Positions 33,269 to 44,734 of a DNA stretch of 64,000 bases are shown piece after piece. The translations under genes were made by a program, and so were the position numbers. The first letter of the stretch is position 1. The number at the start of each line of letters is the position of its first letter. The stretch is from assembly GCA_001606155.1 (NCBI GenBank), contig LODT01000037.1:1364001-1428000 (forward strand), in the 5' to 3' direction. The notes below the pieces were generated by a model that was not told where the DNA came from, made no database searches, and saw only the letters and a list, made by a program, of their open reading frames with translations. The DNA comes from Tieghemostelium lacteum. Lineage: Eukaryota; Evosea; Eumycetozoa; Dictyosteliales; Raperosteliaceae.

Positions 33269-34174
33269 ATGAGCAGTAAACAAGAAATTGAACAACTATT
33301 AATATCTTATTTAAATGAATATGAGTCACTCATATCCATTAGAAATCAATTAAATGATACATTAAAAAATGTAATAATCTAGATGATGATTCATATAGGA
33401 GGTTGCATAACATTGATTTTAATATTATATAACCATATCTTTGTAGGGTTACTTTTTATTAACAAAATCTAGGTATACAATGGGATTGAAATCACTTGGT
33501 GAATTACAGTATCCGGAATACATGAAAAGTAATGTCAATATCACAATGCCAAAAGTTGTGAATAACTTGCTTGATAATGGTGATGACGATGATTATATAA
33601 CTGTACATTATAATAAACCACAATTGGACGTAAATACTAGTAGTAATAATAATAATAATAATAGTAGTAGTACTAGTACCTCTTCAAAGAATACCTCTAG
33701 AAGAAGAAATGTAAATACAAGTACAAATGAAATTAATACCAGTAAGAATAGTATACCATTGGATACTCTTAATAGTAATGGCAATAATGATGATAATGAT
33801 AGTCAAGGTGGTGGAAGTGGGAATGGAAATACACCAACAGGTTATGATGACAGTGATGAGGAAGATGAAGAAAAGAAAAAGAGAAAACTAAAATACAAGT
33901 CTGATCCTATTTATTGGTTTGGTGTTATGACTCCACCTACACTTAAACAATCACAATCACATTTTAAACAAGGTATGTACCCATTTACATTTGCACACCC
34001 TCCTAATGACATAATATTCCAGTAATGAGATTATTAACTTTTATTTGAAAATTATCCATATCAGCTGTAAATTTATCAATTGAAATTTCAAATAAATTAA
34101 TAAAGTTAGAATTACTACATCAAAAATATTTACAAATTAGTAACGATGTTGATAAAAATAATGAAATAAAGTAA
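33269..34174 (+). CDS. vma22: VMA22/CCDC115-like V-ATPase assembly factor
   Basis: Three exons, 33269-33370, 33447-33972 and 34065-34174, join in frame (phases 0 and 1) into 245 residues. Family landmarks appear in order: an N-terminal helix (EQLLISYLNEYESLI), GYFLLTKSRYTMGLKSLG (CCDC115 has the equivalent LAQARYAMGAKSVG), PIYWFGVMTPPTLKQSQSHF (equivalent to LRWFGILVPHSLRQAQASF), and a C-terminal coiled coil. Between the two conserved blocks is a dictyostelid Asn/Ser/Asp-rich insert. Vma22 works in the ER with Vma12 and Vma21 to assemble the V0 sector of the vacuolar proton pump. Exon 1 and exon 3 were identified by splice phase plus alignment. Confidence 0.88.
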
Positions 34175-35213
34175 TAATAATAATAATAATAATTATTTAT
34201 ATAAACACAAATAACACAAATGGTAAAATAAATATCCAATTGAACAAGAATAACAAGAACACAATATTGCTATTTATTGATACAAGCTATAGCTTTACCA
34301 AATAAACATTAACTTCACAATAAAGAGTAAATCTAGATGTTTTTTGTCAAGTTTCAGTTACTTTTTCTCTATTCTATTAACATTTAGGAGAAAGGTTACA
34401 ATAATAATAATTTCACAAACAATCTATTTGAAATTGCAACTGTCGAGATCAAAATCAATACTAATAATATGTCATAATGTAGGGTATTTGAAATAAAACT
34501 GTGAACGAAACAATAATACACCCTACCAACTTTTCATACTTTAGTGTTTTGATTTTATAATGAACACCAAAAATGGGGGGTAAAGTAACAAAATAATAAA
34601 CAAACATAGAATGAGAGAGGGGGGTTTATTTTGATTTTTAAAACAGTGGGGATATAGCACATCATTAAAAAAGGTTAAAAAACCATATGAATTAAATATA
34701 TCCAGAAATCAAGTATTTAATTTAATTGTGTTTTTTTTGTTTTACACTCTAATACGTACCTATACATCTGTACCTGGAGAGGGTAAAAGTGTACTAAACC
34801 TATCTAGATTCTAATCAAATAGAAATTTAAATACATATTCAATTATAAATACATATTTTTAAAATAGAGTTTTTTTCCATTAATAATTAATCAAACAAAA
34901 TCAATAATAAGAAAAAAATTAACAAAAAAAGACTACCTTAATTTTTTTTGGATTAGGATTCTGTTATTTATAGCAACATTATAAAAAATCAATTTAGTTT
35001 TCCCCATTTCTTTAACTCTATATTTGAACTTATAATAATTATTTTTTTTGTTTATATCTATATACAATGAAATAAAACCCCCTCTACCACTTTTCTGTCT
35101 TTAGTCACTTTGTTATATTTTCATTTGTTTTCATTTAAATATAAAAGGTTGAACATTAAAATTTTATTATAATCATAAAACATAGAATAGAGATAATAAT
35201 TAATCTTAACAAA
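34175..35213. other. Intergenic spacer upstream of the RasGEF gene
   Basis: About 1.04 kb, A/T-rich, with an imperfect AAT repeat at its left end and a G-run (34574-34579, 34618-34623) in the middle. No coding frame or RNA recognised. Should hold the RasGEF promoter. Confidence 0.5.
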
Positions 35214-38048
35214 ATGGTAAGTATTTCATTTTGGTAAATAATTTATTTCATTGAAAAAAATTGATTTTTTTTTAATTTTTTAAAAATTTAAGACTTTTCA
35301 TACCGCCAGTCAATTACAAAGAGACAAGGGCATCAAAGACCAGTAACTCTTTAGAAAAAAAAAAAAAAACTTTTTAATCATTGTTTTTTCTATTATAAAT
35401 TTATAAATAGATATTCTTATTTGTGTAATATTACACCACCCTATCCCATAGCTAATACTGCATACTTTATTATTACTATTCAAATTGTAGATTGACACTG
35501 CTCAACAACAACAACAACAGCAACAGCAAAAGAATAGATATTTAAATATAAGATTTTGTAGTGTAAAAATGAAAGAGGCAATTTCAAAACTTCAAGATAA
35601 GGAGTATTTTGATCATGTCAATGAAATCAATAAAAAGATTGTAGTTGATGTCAGAACTATTGCTACACTGGAACATAATCTCAAACAGAATGACCAAGAT
35701 ATCGATTTGGATAAGGTTATGAAAGATTGTGAGAAATCTTTGATACAGAGTATTCAAGTACTTTTAGCTTATATAAATCATTGTCCACTGCAATATGATC
35801 ACATTATACACTACCACACTCACTATATGGACACTATCAAGAAATTCTATTCCACAATTGTCGAATTTATCAAGGCTGCTAAAGTAGGTAATCACACCTC
35901 ACCCATACACACTCCCACAAAACAAATTCCATTTTTCTATTTTTGGTGTTGTGGTAACAGATACACCCCCACATTCGATTTTAGAACATTTCATCCACAA
36001 TCACATTTCATCCATAACCACATTTCATTGAATCTTGTTTCCAAAGAAAGAGATTGAGACTGTGGGTGAGAAAAAGGATAAAAACAACATTTGTTTAAAC
36101 ATCAATCTCTCGACAATAACAATATATTTAATTAATATTTATTAACATTTGTTTTCATTTGAAAAGGCATTGGTATTAAATTCTATGGATTATTTGGAAA
36201 GTACAAATTACAAGAAATATAAAATTCCATCTATACAATTAGTTAAAGAAGTAGTAAAAGCTTGTAATAATTTTCAAAAAGTTTATTATAATCCAGAATT
36301 ACAATCAGAGGAGGATTTTGAATCATATGAGGTTTTGGTTGATTCTGAACAACAACCTGAATCTAATAATAATAGTGAAGAACATCAACAACAACAACCA
36401 GAACAAATGGAATCTACAACACCAAATCTCCAGCAAAACACAGAAGAACTACAAAAGTCTCCTATTCTATCATCTACACCATTAACTACTCCTACTACAA
36501 GTATAACCATTAGCAGTACATTAGAGACCAAAACACCTCCAATTTCTTCACCTCTATTGAATAGTAACAATAATAATAATAATAATAATAATAACAATAC
36601 TAGTTCTACAACACCATCATCATCTCAAACTTCAGGCACAACATCACCACTTAGCATACCATTTAAAGCAATTCAGGATTCATTAATGGCACAGGGTAGT
36701 GGAAGTACTGGAACAAGTCCTAGTATGTCTCCACTGAAACTAAGTGATGGTGGATCAATTTCACAGGCTAACATTGATAGATCATCACAAATACTCTTGG
36801 AAAATGTAATTAAAATCAAGCAGGCTGCATTGGATTCTGACAGTGACCAGATTCTCTCCGCTGCCAAAGTCATCTCTAATGAGGTTGTAAATATTGCAAA
36901 AGATTTGAAATTCAAAACCCTTTCAAAGAATCTTAAAGAGGCAGCAGCCAATCTCATTCATGCTGCTAGATTTGTATCCAAGAGTAAGAATGATCAGTAT
37001 TATATGGATCAATTGGAATTGGCAGGCGAGAAGGTTAATGAGGTTATTCGAAGAACACTCTATGCTGTAAAATCAGTCTCTAGAACCACTATAAATATGA
37101 ATTTAAGACAGAGTATGCTAAGTACCAGTTCAAATAACTTAACTAACTTTCTACATAATAAGCTATCAACTGAACTTATGAATAATAATAATAATAATAG
37201 TAGTAGTGTCAATATTAACAATAATAATTCCCCAGAGATATCACCATCAACTACCAAAGTAAATGGTCAATCAGAGGAAACTATTAAAATTACTAAACAA
37301 CCTGTAGTACAAAATACAAATAATAGTACACCTGTTAAATCACCATTAACAAGTAGTTTGGAAAAAGATAAATTATCTAATAATACTGCAACTACTACTA
37401 CTAGTACTTCTACCACACCATCTATTAACATAATATCATCCACACCACCAGTTACATCGCCACCAGTCACATCACCACCTATAACAAGTATACATTTTAA
37501 TCAAATTCAAAATAATAATAACAATAGTAATACTATTCAACCACAACAATTACCTTTACTTCACCCAGTTCATTCACCACCACCAAAATCGGCAATTAAT
37601 AATTATTCAACTGTACAAAATCATCACATTCAACAAGATAAATCCACTAAGGATTCTGGCGTTTCAAAAGAGGAAAAACAAAAGACATTTGGTAAATTCA
37701 TTTCAAAATTGGTAAATTCAAATAAAGGTGCCTCCAAAAATAAAAGAGGTCCAATACCATTTGATCAACCAGTTACATCACCAACAACTGCATCTAATAT
37801 TACCAATAGCAATAGTACTCAAAATGGTGGTAGAGACCAGTTAACTAGATCACTAAACTCAACATCATCACCACAAGCTACTACACCTGAAAGCCAATCA
37901 TTATCATCATCTATGGTTGCAACATCTTCTTCAGGCTCAAACTCAACATCTACATCAACATCTACTCAAACTCCATTATCAATGACACCTGAACAATTGT
38001 CAAATAACAATAGTCCAGTTTTACAAAATAAACAACAACAGCAGCAGC

Positions 38049-38080
<32 letters not shown>

Positions 38081-40519
38081 CCACCAACACCTATTAAAAC
38101 CAAAGAAAGATCATTTACAATTGGTATGGTTAGTGGTAAACATTCACATATTCTATTAGAGTCACCAAGATCCAAAAGAGCAATGGCACATGAATCTGCT
38201 AAATCTATTCTTTCAGCCATTAGTCAAAAGTTCCCAAATTTTGAAAAAGAACTACGTAATCATAGTACAGATGAATTGGGTAAACTTCAAGAGCAAATTG
38301 TTGGTATTCTCAAACAATACAGTGAAGAGATTACATCATCACCAATGTTATCAAGTACCAGTTCAAATATATCACCAAAACTCATACCATTGAGTTCCAT
38401 TGCAGGTGACGAATCACCTTCAAAAGACTATCAGAGAATATCACTACGATATAAAATGACTAGAAAACTAGGTACTATTAAAAAGAGACCTTTGAATCCA
38501 TTCCAAACTGTATCTGGACCTAATGGATCAACAGGTAACCAAGATGGAGCTTTTGATAACTCTGAATCTGATGTTGCAAATGATATATTTATAAACACTG
38601 CATCGGCATTTGTAGAGGAGTCCATTGACTTTGTCAATAGATGTCATGAATTTTCAATATTATCTGATTTACATAATGAACCTAAACCACAGTATCAAGG
38701 TACTGTTGACTATTTGATTCAGATACTATTACATTCTGTAAAGTTGGGTAAAGTGGATAACGAAAGTTACATTCACCAAATTTACGTTAGTTCAAGAGAC
38801 TATATACAGAATATGAAGCAACGTGGTGGCAAATGTGATAGTAATTTAGTTGCTGCTGCAACTAAACTCTATAAACATGTTATTTTGGCAAACTTGGATA
38901 AGAGTATTCATACTCTGTGTCATAGTGTACGTGTTCTGGCTATTCAAATGACTATTATTGTGATTAGCGTCGCAAGTAAACCATGGGATTATTCAGGTCA
39001 GTTACAGTTGTTTGCATCGGCTAAATGCTTCTCGGATGTTTTGATTAGTCTTTTAGATGCCTTGGAGAATAAGTACTATATCCTGTCGACTCAATATGGA
39101 GGTGGTACTTTGAATAGCTCCAATGTCATTGAAGTTGCAATCTCTAGAGTAGTTGAAGACGATGATGCCGATGAAGATGATGTAAATATATGGTTGGAGA
39201 CTGACAATAATGTAAAGTATGATTGGATCTCTGATGAAGGCTCTAAGACTGGTAGATATGTACCCAAAGCTGGAACTCTTAACAAACTAGTCGAGGCATT
39301 GACTATGGAGAAACAATATGATGTCAGTAGATTCACCAAGACTTTTCTACTCACTTATCAGTCATTTGTTAATCCTTGGAAACTCTTTGAGAAACTGAAA
39401 CAGCGTTACAATGTACCACAAGAGAAGATTAAACAAGACAGCAAAGCAAAGATTCAACTTCGTGTTGTCTCATTCATTCAAACTTGGGTTGAAAAGAATT
39501 TTGATGATTTTGATGATGGACTCATTAAAGAACTCAAGAAATTCTGTGACCAATTGGTTATGGATGACAATAATGATTTGGCATATATTCTCAGAGATAA
39601 AATTCAAAAGAAGGAATACGAAAGACATAGTTTGGGAGAGAAGAACTCTAATGCACCTTCCATGTCATTCCCAGAACTGATGATACCAGAGGGTCAAAAA
39701 TCTCCAAGTGCTCTCTTCTTACTATTGAACGACTCTGAAATTGCCAGACAACTGACTTTGATTGATTTTAATATATTCTCAAAGATTGAACCTACTGAAT
39801 TACTAGACCAAAACTGGAATAAGGATAGCTTGAAATACAAGAGTCCCAATGTCATTGAAATGATCAACAGAGCAAATAGATTTAGTTATTGGGTGAGTTC
39901 ACAGATTCTCTGGCAAGAGGATATCCACGATCGTGTAAAAATCATTGAGAAGTTTATCATGGTTTCCAAATATCTGCGTGAAATGAACAATTTTAACACT
40001 CTTTTAGCAATTTTTGCTGGTTTGAATACCGCCCCAATTCTAAGACTCAAAAAGACATTTGCACTCATTCCTCCTCAATCATTGCAGATTTATAATGGTT
40101 TGGAGAAACTAATGTCCAGTACAAGTAGTTACAAGAACTACAGACAGGCAACCAAAAGTATCTCACCTCCATACTTACCTTATCTGCCTGTGATTTTATC
40201 TGACCTCACCATGACAGAGGAAGGTAACCCCGACAAGATTGGTAACAATCTAATCAATTTCCAAAAGAGAGAATTGATTTGTCGTGTCATTTCAGAGGTT
40301 CAAGCAACCCAATTGGTTAAATTTGAATTCCCAATTGTTGAACCTATTCACACACTTCTCAGCGAACTTCCATCGTCAACACCTAACGAACTTTATCAAT
40401 TATCTCTACTAAGAGAACCACGTGGCGATCAAAGTTCTGGTGGTACTATAAGTGGTGGTAGTACATTAACTTCTTCCATGTTATCAGGTTACGAAACCAC
40501 TAGAAAAATTAAATTCTAA
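35214..40519 (+). CDS. Ras guanine-nucleotide exchange factor with helical N-terminal region
   Basis: The firm part joins 35569-35883 (optionally from 35491) to 36167-40519 (GTAGGT donor, phase 0), about 1555 residues. The C-terminus holds a RasGEF_N/REM domain (about 1139-1250, GTLNKLVEALTMEKQYDVS) and a Cdc25-type RasGEF domain (about 1309-1533, with NRANRFSYWV and MVSKYLREMNNFNTLLAIFA), which together load Ras with GTP at membranes. Two predicted all-helical regions near residues 1-130 and about 330-430 recall talin/vinculin-type bundles; Asn, Thr/Pro and Gln tracts separate them. Upstream, an ATG followed at once by GTAAGT (35214) and a short exon at 35293-35342 look like the real 5' end, but the phase into 35491 does not match (two bases left over). 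The N-terminus is therefore uncertain. Confidence 0.85.
38033..38080 (+). repeat. CAA/CAG repeat coding for poly-Gln
   Basis: About 16 consecutive Gln codons within the RasGEF reading frame, mostly CAA. Typical dictyostelid homopolymer tract. Confidence 0.85.
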
Positions 40520-40658
40520 TTTGATTCTCAACATAAAACGTTCACAATAAAAATTAAATATATATATTACCCTCCAACCATATAATTTGTGTATATATAC
40601 ATTATTTTTCAAATATTTATCTATTTACATGTTGTATTATTATTATTGTATATAATTA

Positions 40659-41006
40659 TTACAGATACATTGAATCTTGTTTTTGAAGTAATAGCGTTTG
40701 TAAATGCTTTAATGTCTTATTTCTCTTATCTATAATTGCAAGATTCTCTGTTATTGCTGATTCATACTCAGGATCAGGGTCATCTTGATATGCCAATGCT
40801 AATTCTATATTTGAAGATTCTAGTTTTTCTATGAGGTTCTTAGTATTTTTGATTTCAAATAGTAATAGTTCTTCTTCTGTGCTATAATGTTGTTGAATAC
40901 TGTCAATCTCTATTTGTTTCTGTTTAATATACTCTTCTTCTTTTTCATCATCACTATTAATGTTATTATTATTCTCTTTAATTAAATTTGAAAATTCAGA
41001 TTCCAT
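40659..41006 (-). CDS. Small acidic coiled-coil protein, function unknown
   Basis: 115 residues in one exon. After an Asn-rich start (residues 10-17) it is almost entirely charged helix with heptad spacing (IEIDSIQQHYSTEEELLLFE, NLIEKLESSNIELA). A less typical insert, YQDDPDPEYESAI, sits near residue 75 and looks like a conserved turn between two helices. No signal peptide or membrane segment. It lies tail to tail with the RasGEF gene (139 bp). I do not recognise a family; size and composition would fit a small subunit of a larger assembly. Confidence 0.6.
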   Translation of the reverse strand: MESEFSNLIKENNNNINSDDEKEEEYIKQKQIEIDSIQQHYSTEEELLLFEIKNTKNLIEKLESSNIELALAYQDDPDPEYESAITENLAIIDKRNKTLKHLQTLLLQKQDSMYL

Positions 41007-41203
41007 TTTGTCTCAGACTATAACTGTTTTTCAAATTTTAAAAAAAAAATTAAATCAAAATGAAACAAACAAATAAAAGGAAAACAGGATTTTTTTGGTT
41101 AAATATATAAGTTTAATATTTTTTGGTATTTTTTTTTTTTAAAGTGATTATATTATTATTATAATTGAGATCAAAAATAAGATTTCATTATTTGGGAAGA
41201 AAT

Positions 41204-42665
41204 TTAGGCATCGTTGATTTGGGCTTTGTTAATTCTAGATTCTGGAATTTGGATACCTAATTTAGCAATAAACTGAGTTCTAATAGCATCGGTAGTCTTT
41301 GGAATGATAACTTCTTTCTTGAATGGCATAACACCATCAACACCAGCGGGACCCATACCTGGAATGAATTTAATTTGGGCACCACCAGCCTGAGCTCTTC
41401 TATTCTTTAAAATGGAAGCAGCTCTGTAACCACCTAAACCAATCAGAATGACAATCAGACCCGCAACAGACAAAGGTGAAAATGGAGATGTATTTTTATG
41501 CATAATGAATTTAAGAGAGAATACAATGTTGGTAAGTGGCAAACGAAGAGTGTTGGCAATTGAGAAAACAGTTGCACCTGCGTGTTTGATTACCAACAAA
41601 ATAAAAATATTATAAATGACATTGATTGTCATGTAACACAGTAAAATAACCCATGCATTGGTACATTCATCACAAACTAAGTTGCTGTTGGCCTCTTGAG
41701 TTAAGGTACAGTCACTGTTGGCTTGGGTCCAGATATCGTGACCTGTCAAACAAATGGTACCGTTTTTAAGTGATGGAATGACAGATTTGAATGGGACTGT
41801 TGCTGGTGGAGGTAAGATAGCATTGACTGGGAACAATAAGGTACCAATCAAAGATTGGAATACACCATCCCAGAATTGTAACCACCATACATCCATATCA
41901 TCTACAGACTTGAAACCAATGTCTTTATAGACGTTAGAGGCTGCATAGGGAACAATGGAAAAGAGATAAAACATATTCCAAAATACCTTGTTACCAGTGT
42001 TACCACTGCCTGTAAGTGATGGAACCAGAGAGATCACAACACCACCAACAATTACCAATGCACCTAGCATTTGGTAAATTGAGAAACGTTCTTTCAAAAA
42101 GATAAATGAGGTAATCATTGTAAATGGAATAATTGCCTGATTCAACAGTTGTTGTAGTGGACCTGATGTAGAAATACCTCCTAATACTACAAAATAACCG
42201 CAAAGAGCATCCAATGCTCCCATAACTGCAAATTTATATAATGGAAATTCTTTAGTCTCTTTTGGAATATCATTGGTAAAGAATACCTTATATGCTACAA
42301 CTGATCCAAAAATTGGGATATAACCATAATTTGTTAATTGACTATTTCATAAATGTAAAAATATAATTAGTTTCCAGTTTCTTTTAAATCATCATTTTTA
42401 CATTCTTAAAAATGATTGAAATTGTACAATAATATGCATACTTTAAAAAGAAACCATAATTTTGAAAAGTATTCATAACTGATTTTAATAAGACACTGTT
42501 AATGACACCACAAGTGATATATAAGACTACATATATCAGAATGGTCAATGTTCCTTTTTCTAAAAGTTTACCAGCTTGTGCCTTTAATTTGGCTACAAGT
42601 GATGTCTGTTGTGGTTGATCATTACTATCACTGTTAAGTAATAATGGTTGTTTCTCTTCGCTCAT
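41204..42665 (-). CDS. Chloroquine-resistance-transporter (CRT)-like membrane transporter
   Basis: Two exons, 42665-42442 and 42341-41204 (phase 2), give 453 residues, comparable to PfCRT (424) and the Dictyostelium crtp proteins. About ten helices of the drug/metabolite transporter fold are visible, including repeat signatures LQQLLNQAIIPFTMITSFIF and FSIANTLRLPLTNIVFSL. The long loop between helices 7 and 8 has four cysteines within 34 residues (CLTGHDI, DCTL, VCDEC), as in PfCRT, where they form disulfides. The N-terminus has an EKQPLLL dileucine-type signal. By analogy it acts in an endolysosomal membrane exporting amino acids, peptides or thiols; the substrate is inference. Confidence 0.88.
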
Positions 42666-43347
42666 TCTTTTGCTGTCAACACTCTGCTCTTTTTTTATCC
42701 CCTATATATAAATAACCAATTTTGTAAAATTTCTTTTACAAACTCTCTTGTGATTTCTTTACTTCCTAATTAAAACTAAAGTATTTTTAAATGTTAAAAA
42801 TCTTTAATTTCAAGAGATACTAAATGTTACTAAAAGATTAGAATAAGTTGGTTGACTAAAAAAAAAATCAAAAAAAAAAAAAAAAAAAAAACCTTTTATC
42901 ATTCTGATAACTATCGAAAACATACTTGAAAACCTAAAAGAATATCTAAAATTCTTTAAAAGTATAATTGTGTATTACTTTGAGTTAGCTGTTGAGATTT
43001 TTGTATTGACTTGACTGATTTGGAGGAAAATAAAAATTTTTTATAATTATTTCCAACATAAAGTATAGAAGAGAACAATTGGAAAAATCAGAGGAAAACT
43101 TGAGTTTTAATATTGGCAGCCTCTAAAAGAATATTAAAAAAACAAAAAAAAACAAAAAAGTATAAATTAATGAGTTAGATATCTTATATTATCATGATAA
43201 TTTTCAGTGGAGATTCATAAATTCGTGATCAATTAACAATCTTTTCTTCCTGAGTTTTGTTGTAATATTTTTTTTTTTAAATAATTTTTTTTTTTTTTTT
43301 TAATTTTTTATATTACATTTTTATTGGGTGATTATTTATATATAAAC
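42666..43347. other. Divergent spacer between the CRT-like gene and atg3
   Basis: About 680 bp between two start codons on opposite strands, so it contains both promoters. Long A and T homopolymers (42859-42891, 43268-43302) dominate. No other feature seen. Confidence 0.5.
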
Positions 43348-44495
43348 ATGTCAATGTTAACATCACTTCAACAAACAATACATAAAGCCTATGTCAAAAC
43401 TGTTGAAAAAGTAACACCAACTCTTTCAACATCCAAGTTTTTAGATGAAGGTGTTCTGACTCCTGAAGAAGTAAGAATATATTGGAATTTTGAGACTATA
43501 AAAGAGAGAACAAGATTATTAATATTATATTGTGGATTTACAGTTTGTACAAGCAGGAGATTTACTAACACATCATTGTCAGACTTGGACATGGCAATCT
43601 GGTGATCCATCTAGAAATGTTACATATTTACCAAAAGATAAACAATTTCTGTTGACAAGAAATGTACCTTGTTATTCTAGAGTTAGAACATTGGAAAATG
43701 ATTCAAAAAATCAAAAATCAGAAGAAGTTGATGTAGAAGGTGATGAAGGTTGGATTGCAACCTCATCTACATCTACTAATGATTTTATAGAGGATAAAGT
43801 AACAAAAGATATTTCAAATTTGAAAATTGAATCTAAACCAACTACCACCACAACCACAACTACAAATAAACCACAGCAACAGGATTCTGATGAGGAGGAT
43901 GATAATGAAGATATCCCTGATATGGATGATTTCCAAGATGATAATTTAGTTGAAGAAGATGATGAAGTAAGATTTATTTATTATTAATAATTAGTTGTTG
44001 AATGTGTTATACTAATATATTGCACAACTACAATAGGGAACATTATCAAAAAACAAAACAAATAGTAATAGTCAGAGTAGTAATAGTAATAGTAAAGAAA
44101 CAACAAATACAACAACAACAGAGGATGATAATATTTTAAGAACACGTACTTATGATATTAGTATTACATATGATAAGTACTATCAAACACCAAGAGTTTG
44201 GCTGTTTGGGTATGATGAAAATAGAAAACCCCTTAAACCAGAAGAGATTTTTGAAGATATCTCTGAGGATCATGCACACAAAACTGTAACTATAGATATT
44301 CATCCACATTTAGGTATTTCATCTGCCTACATTCATCCATGTAGACATGCTTCAGTTATGAAGAAACTAGTTGACAAACAATCAGAGAATGGTAAACAAC
44401 CAAGAGTTGATCAATATCTTTTCCTTTTCTTGAAATTCATATCTGTTGTAATTCCAACTATTGAATATGATTTTACTCTAGAATTTGATACATAA
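43348..44495 (+). CDS. atg3: Autophagy E2-like enzyme Atg3
   Basis: Transfers Atg8 from Atg7 to phosphatidylethanolamine during autophagosome growth. Three exons, 43348-43470, 43544-43966 and 44037-44495, all phase 0, give 334 residues. The N-terminal helix and [12 protein letters not shown] precede FVQAGDLL at the first junction, then [21 protein letters not shown] long acidic and Thr-rich flexible region follows; E2 core motifs come next ([20 protein letters not shown]), and the catalytic site HPCRHASVM has Cys284. The C-terminal YDFTLEF completes the fold. All exon ends have GTAAGA/AG sites and each junction restores family alignment. Confidence 0.93.
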
Positions 44496-44734
44496 GATTA
44501 TTTTCAAACTTCTATCATTTGTGTCTTTCTTTCTCTCTCCCTCTCCCCCTCCCTCACATATTAGTAAATATCCTTTACAAAATAAATAAAAAAAATAAGA
44601 ATTATATACACACTCATCCCCACTCACTCCAAAACAAACACAAACAATAATAATGAAAACATCAAAATAAACATTCGAAATTGTTTTGTATAATATGATA
44701 TAATATATGTATATGTTACAATGGTTTAAATTTA

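Noticed and set aside
36385-38220. Minus-strand poly-Leu and poly-Cys frames
   Set aside because: Antisense of Asn and Gln tracts in the RasGEF gene.
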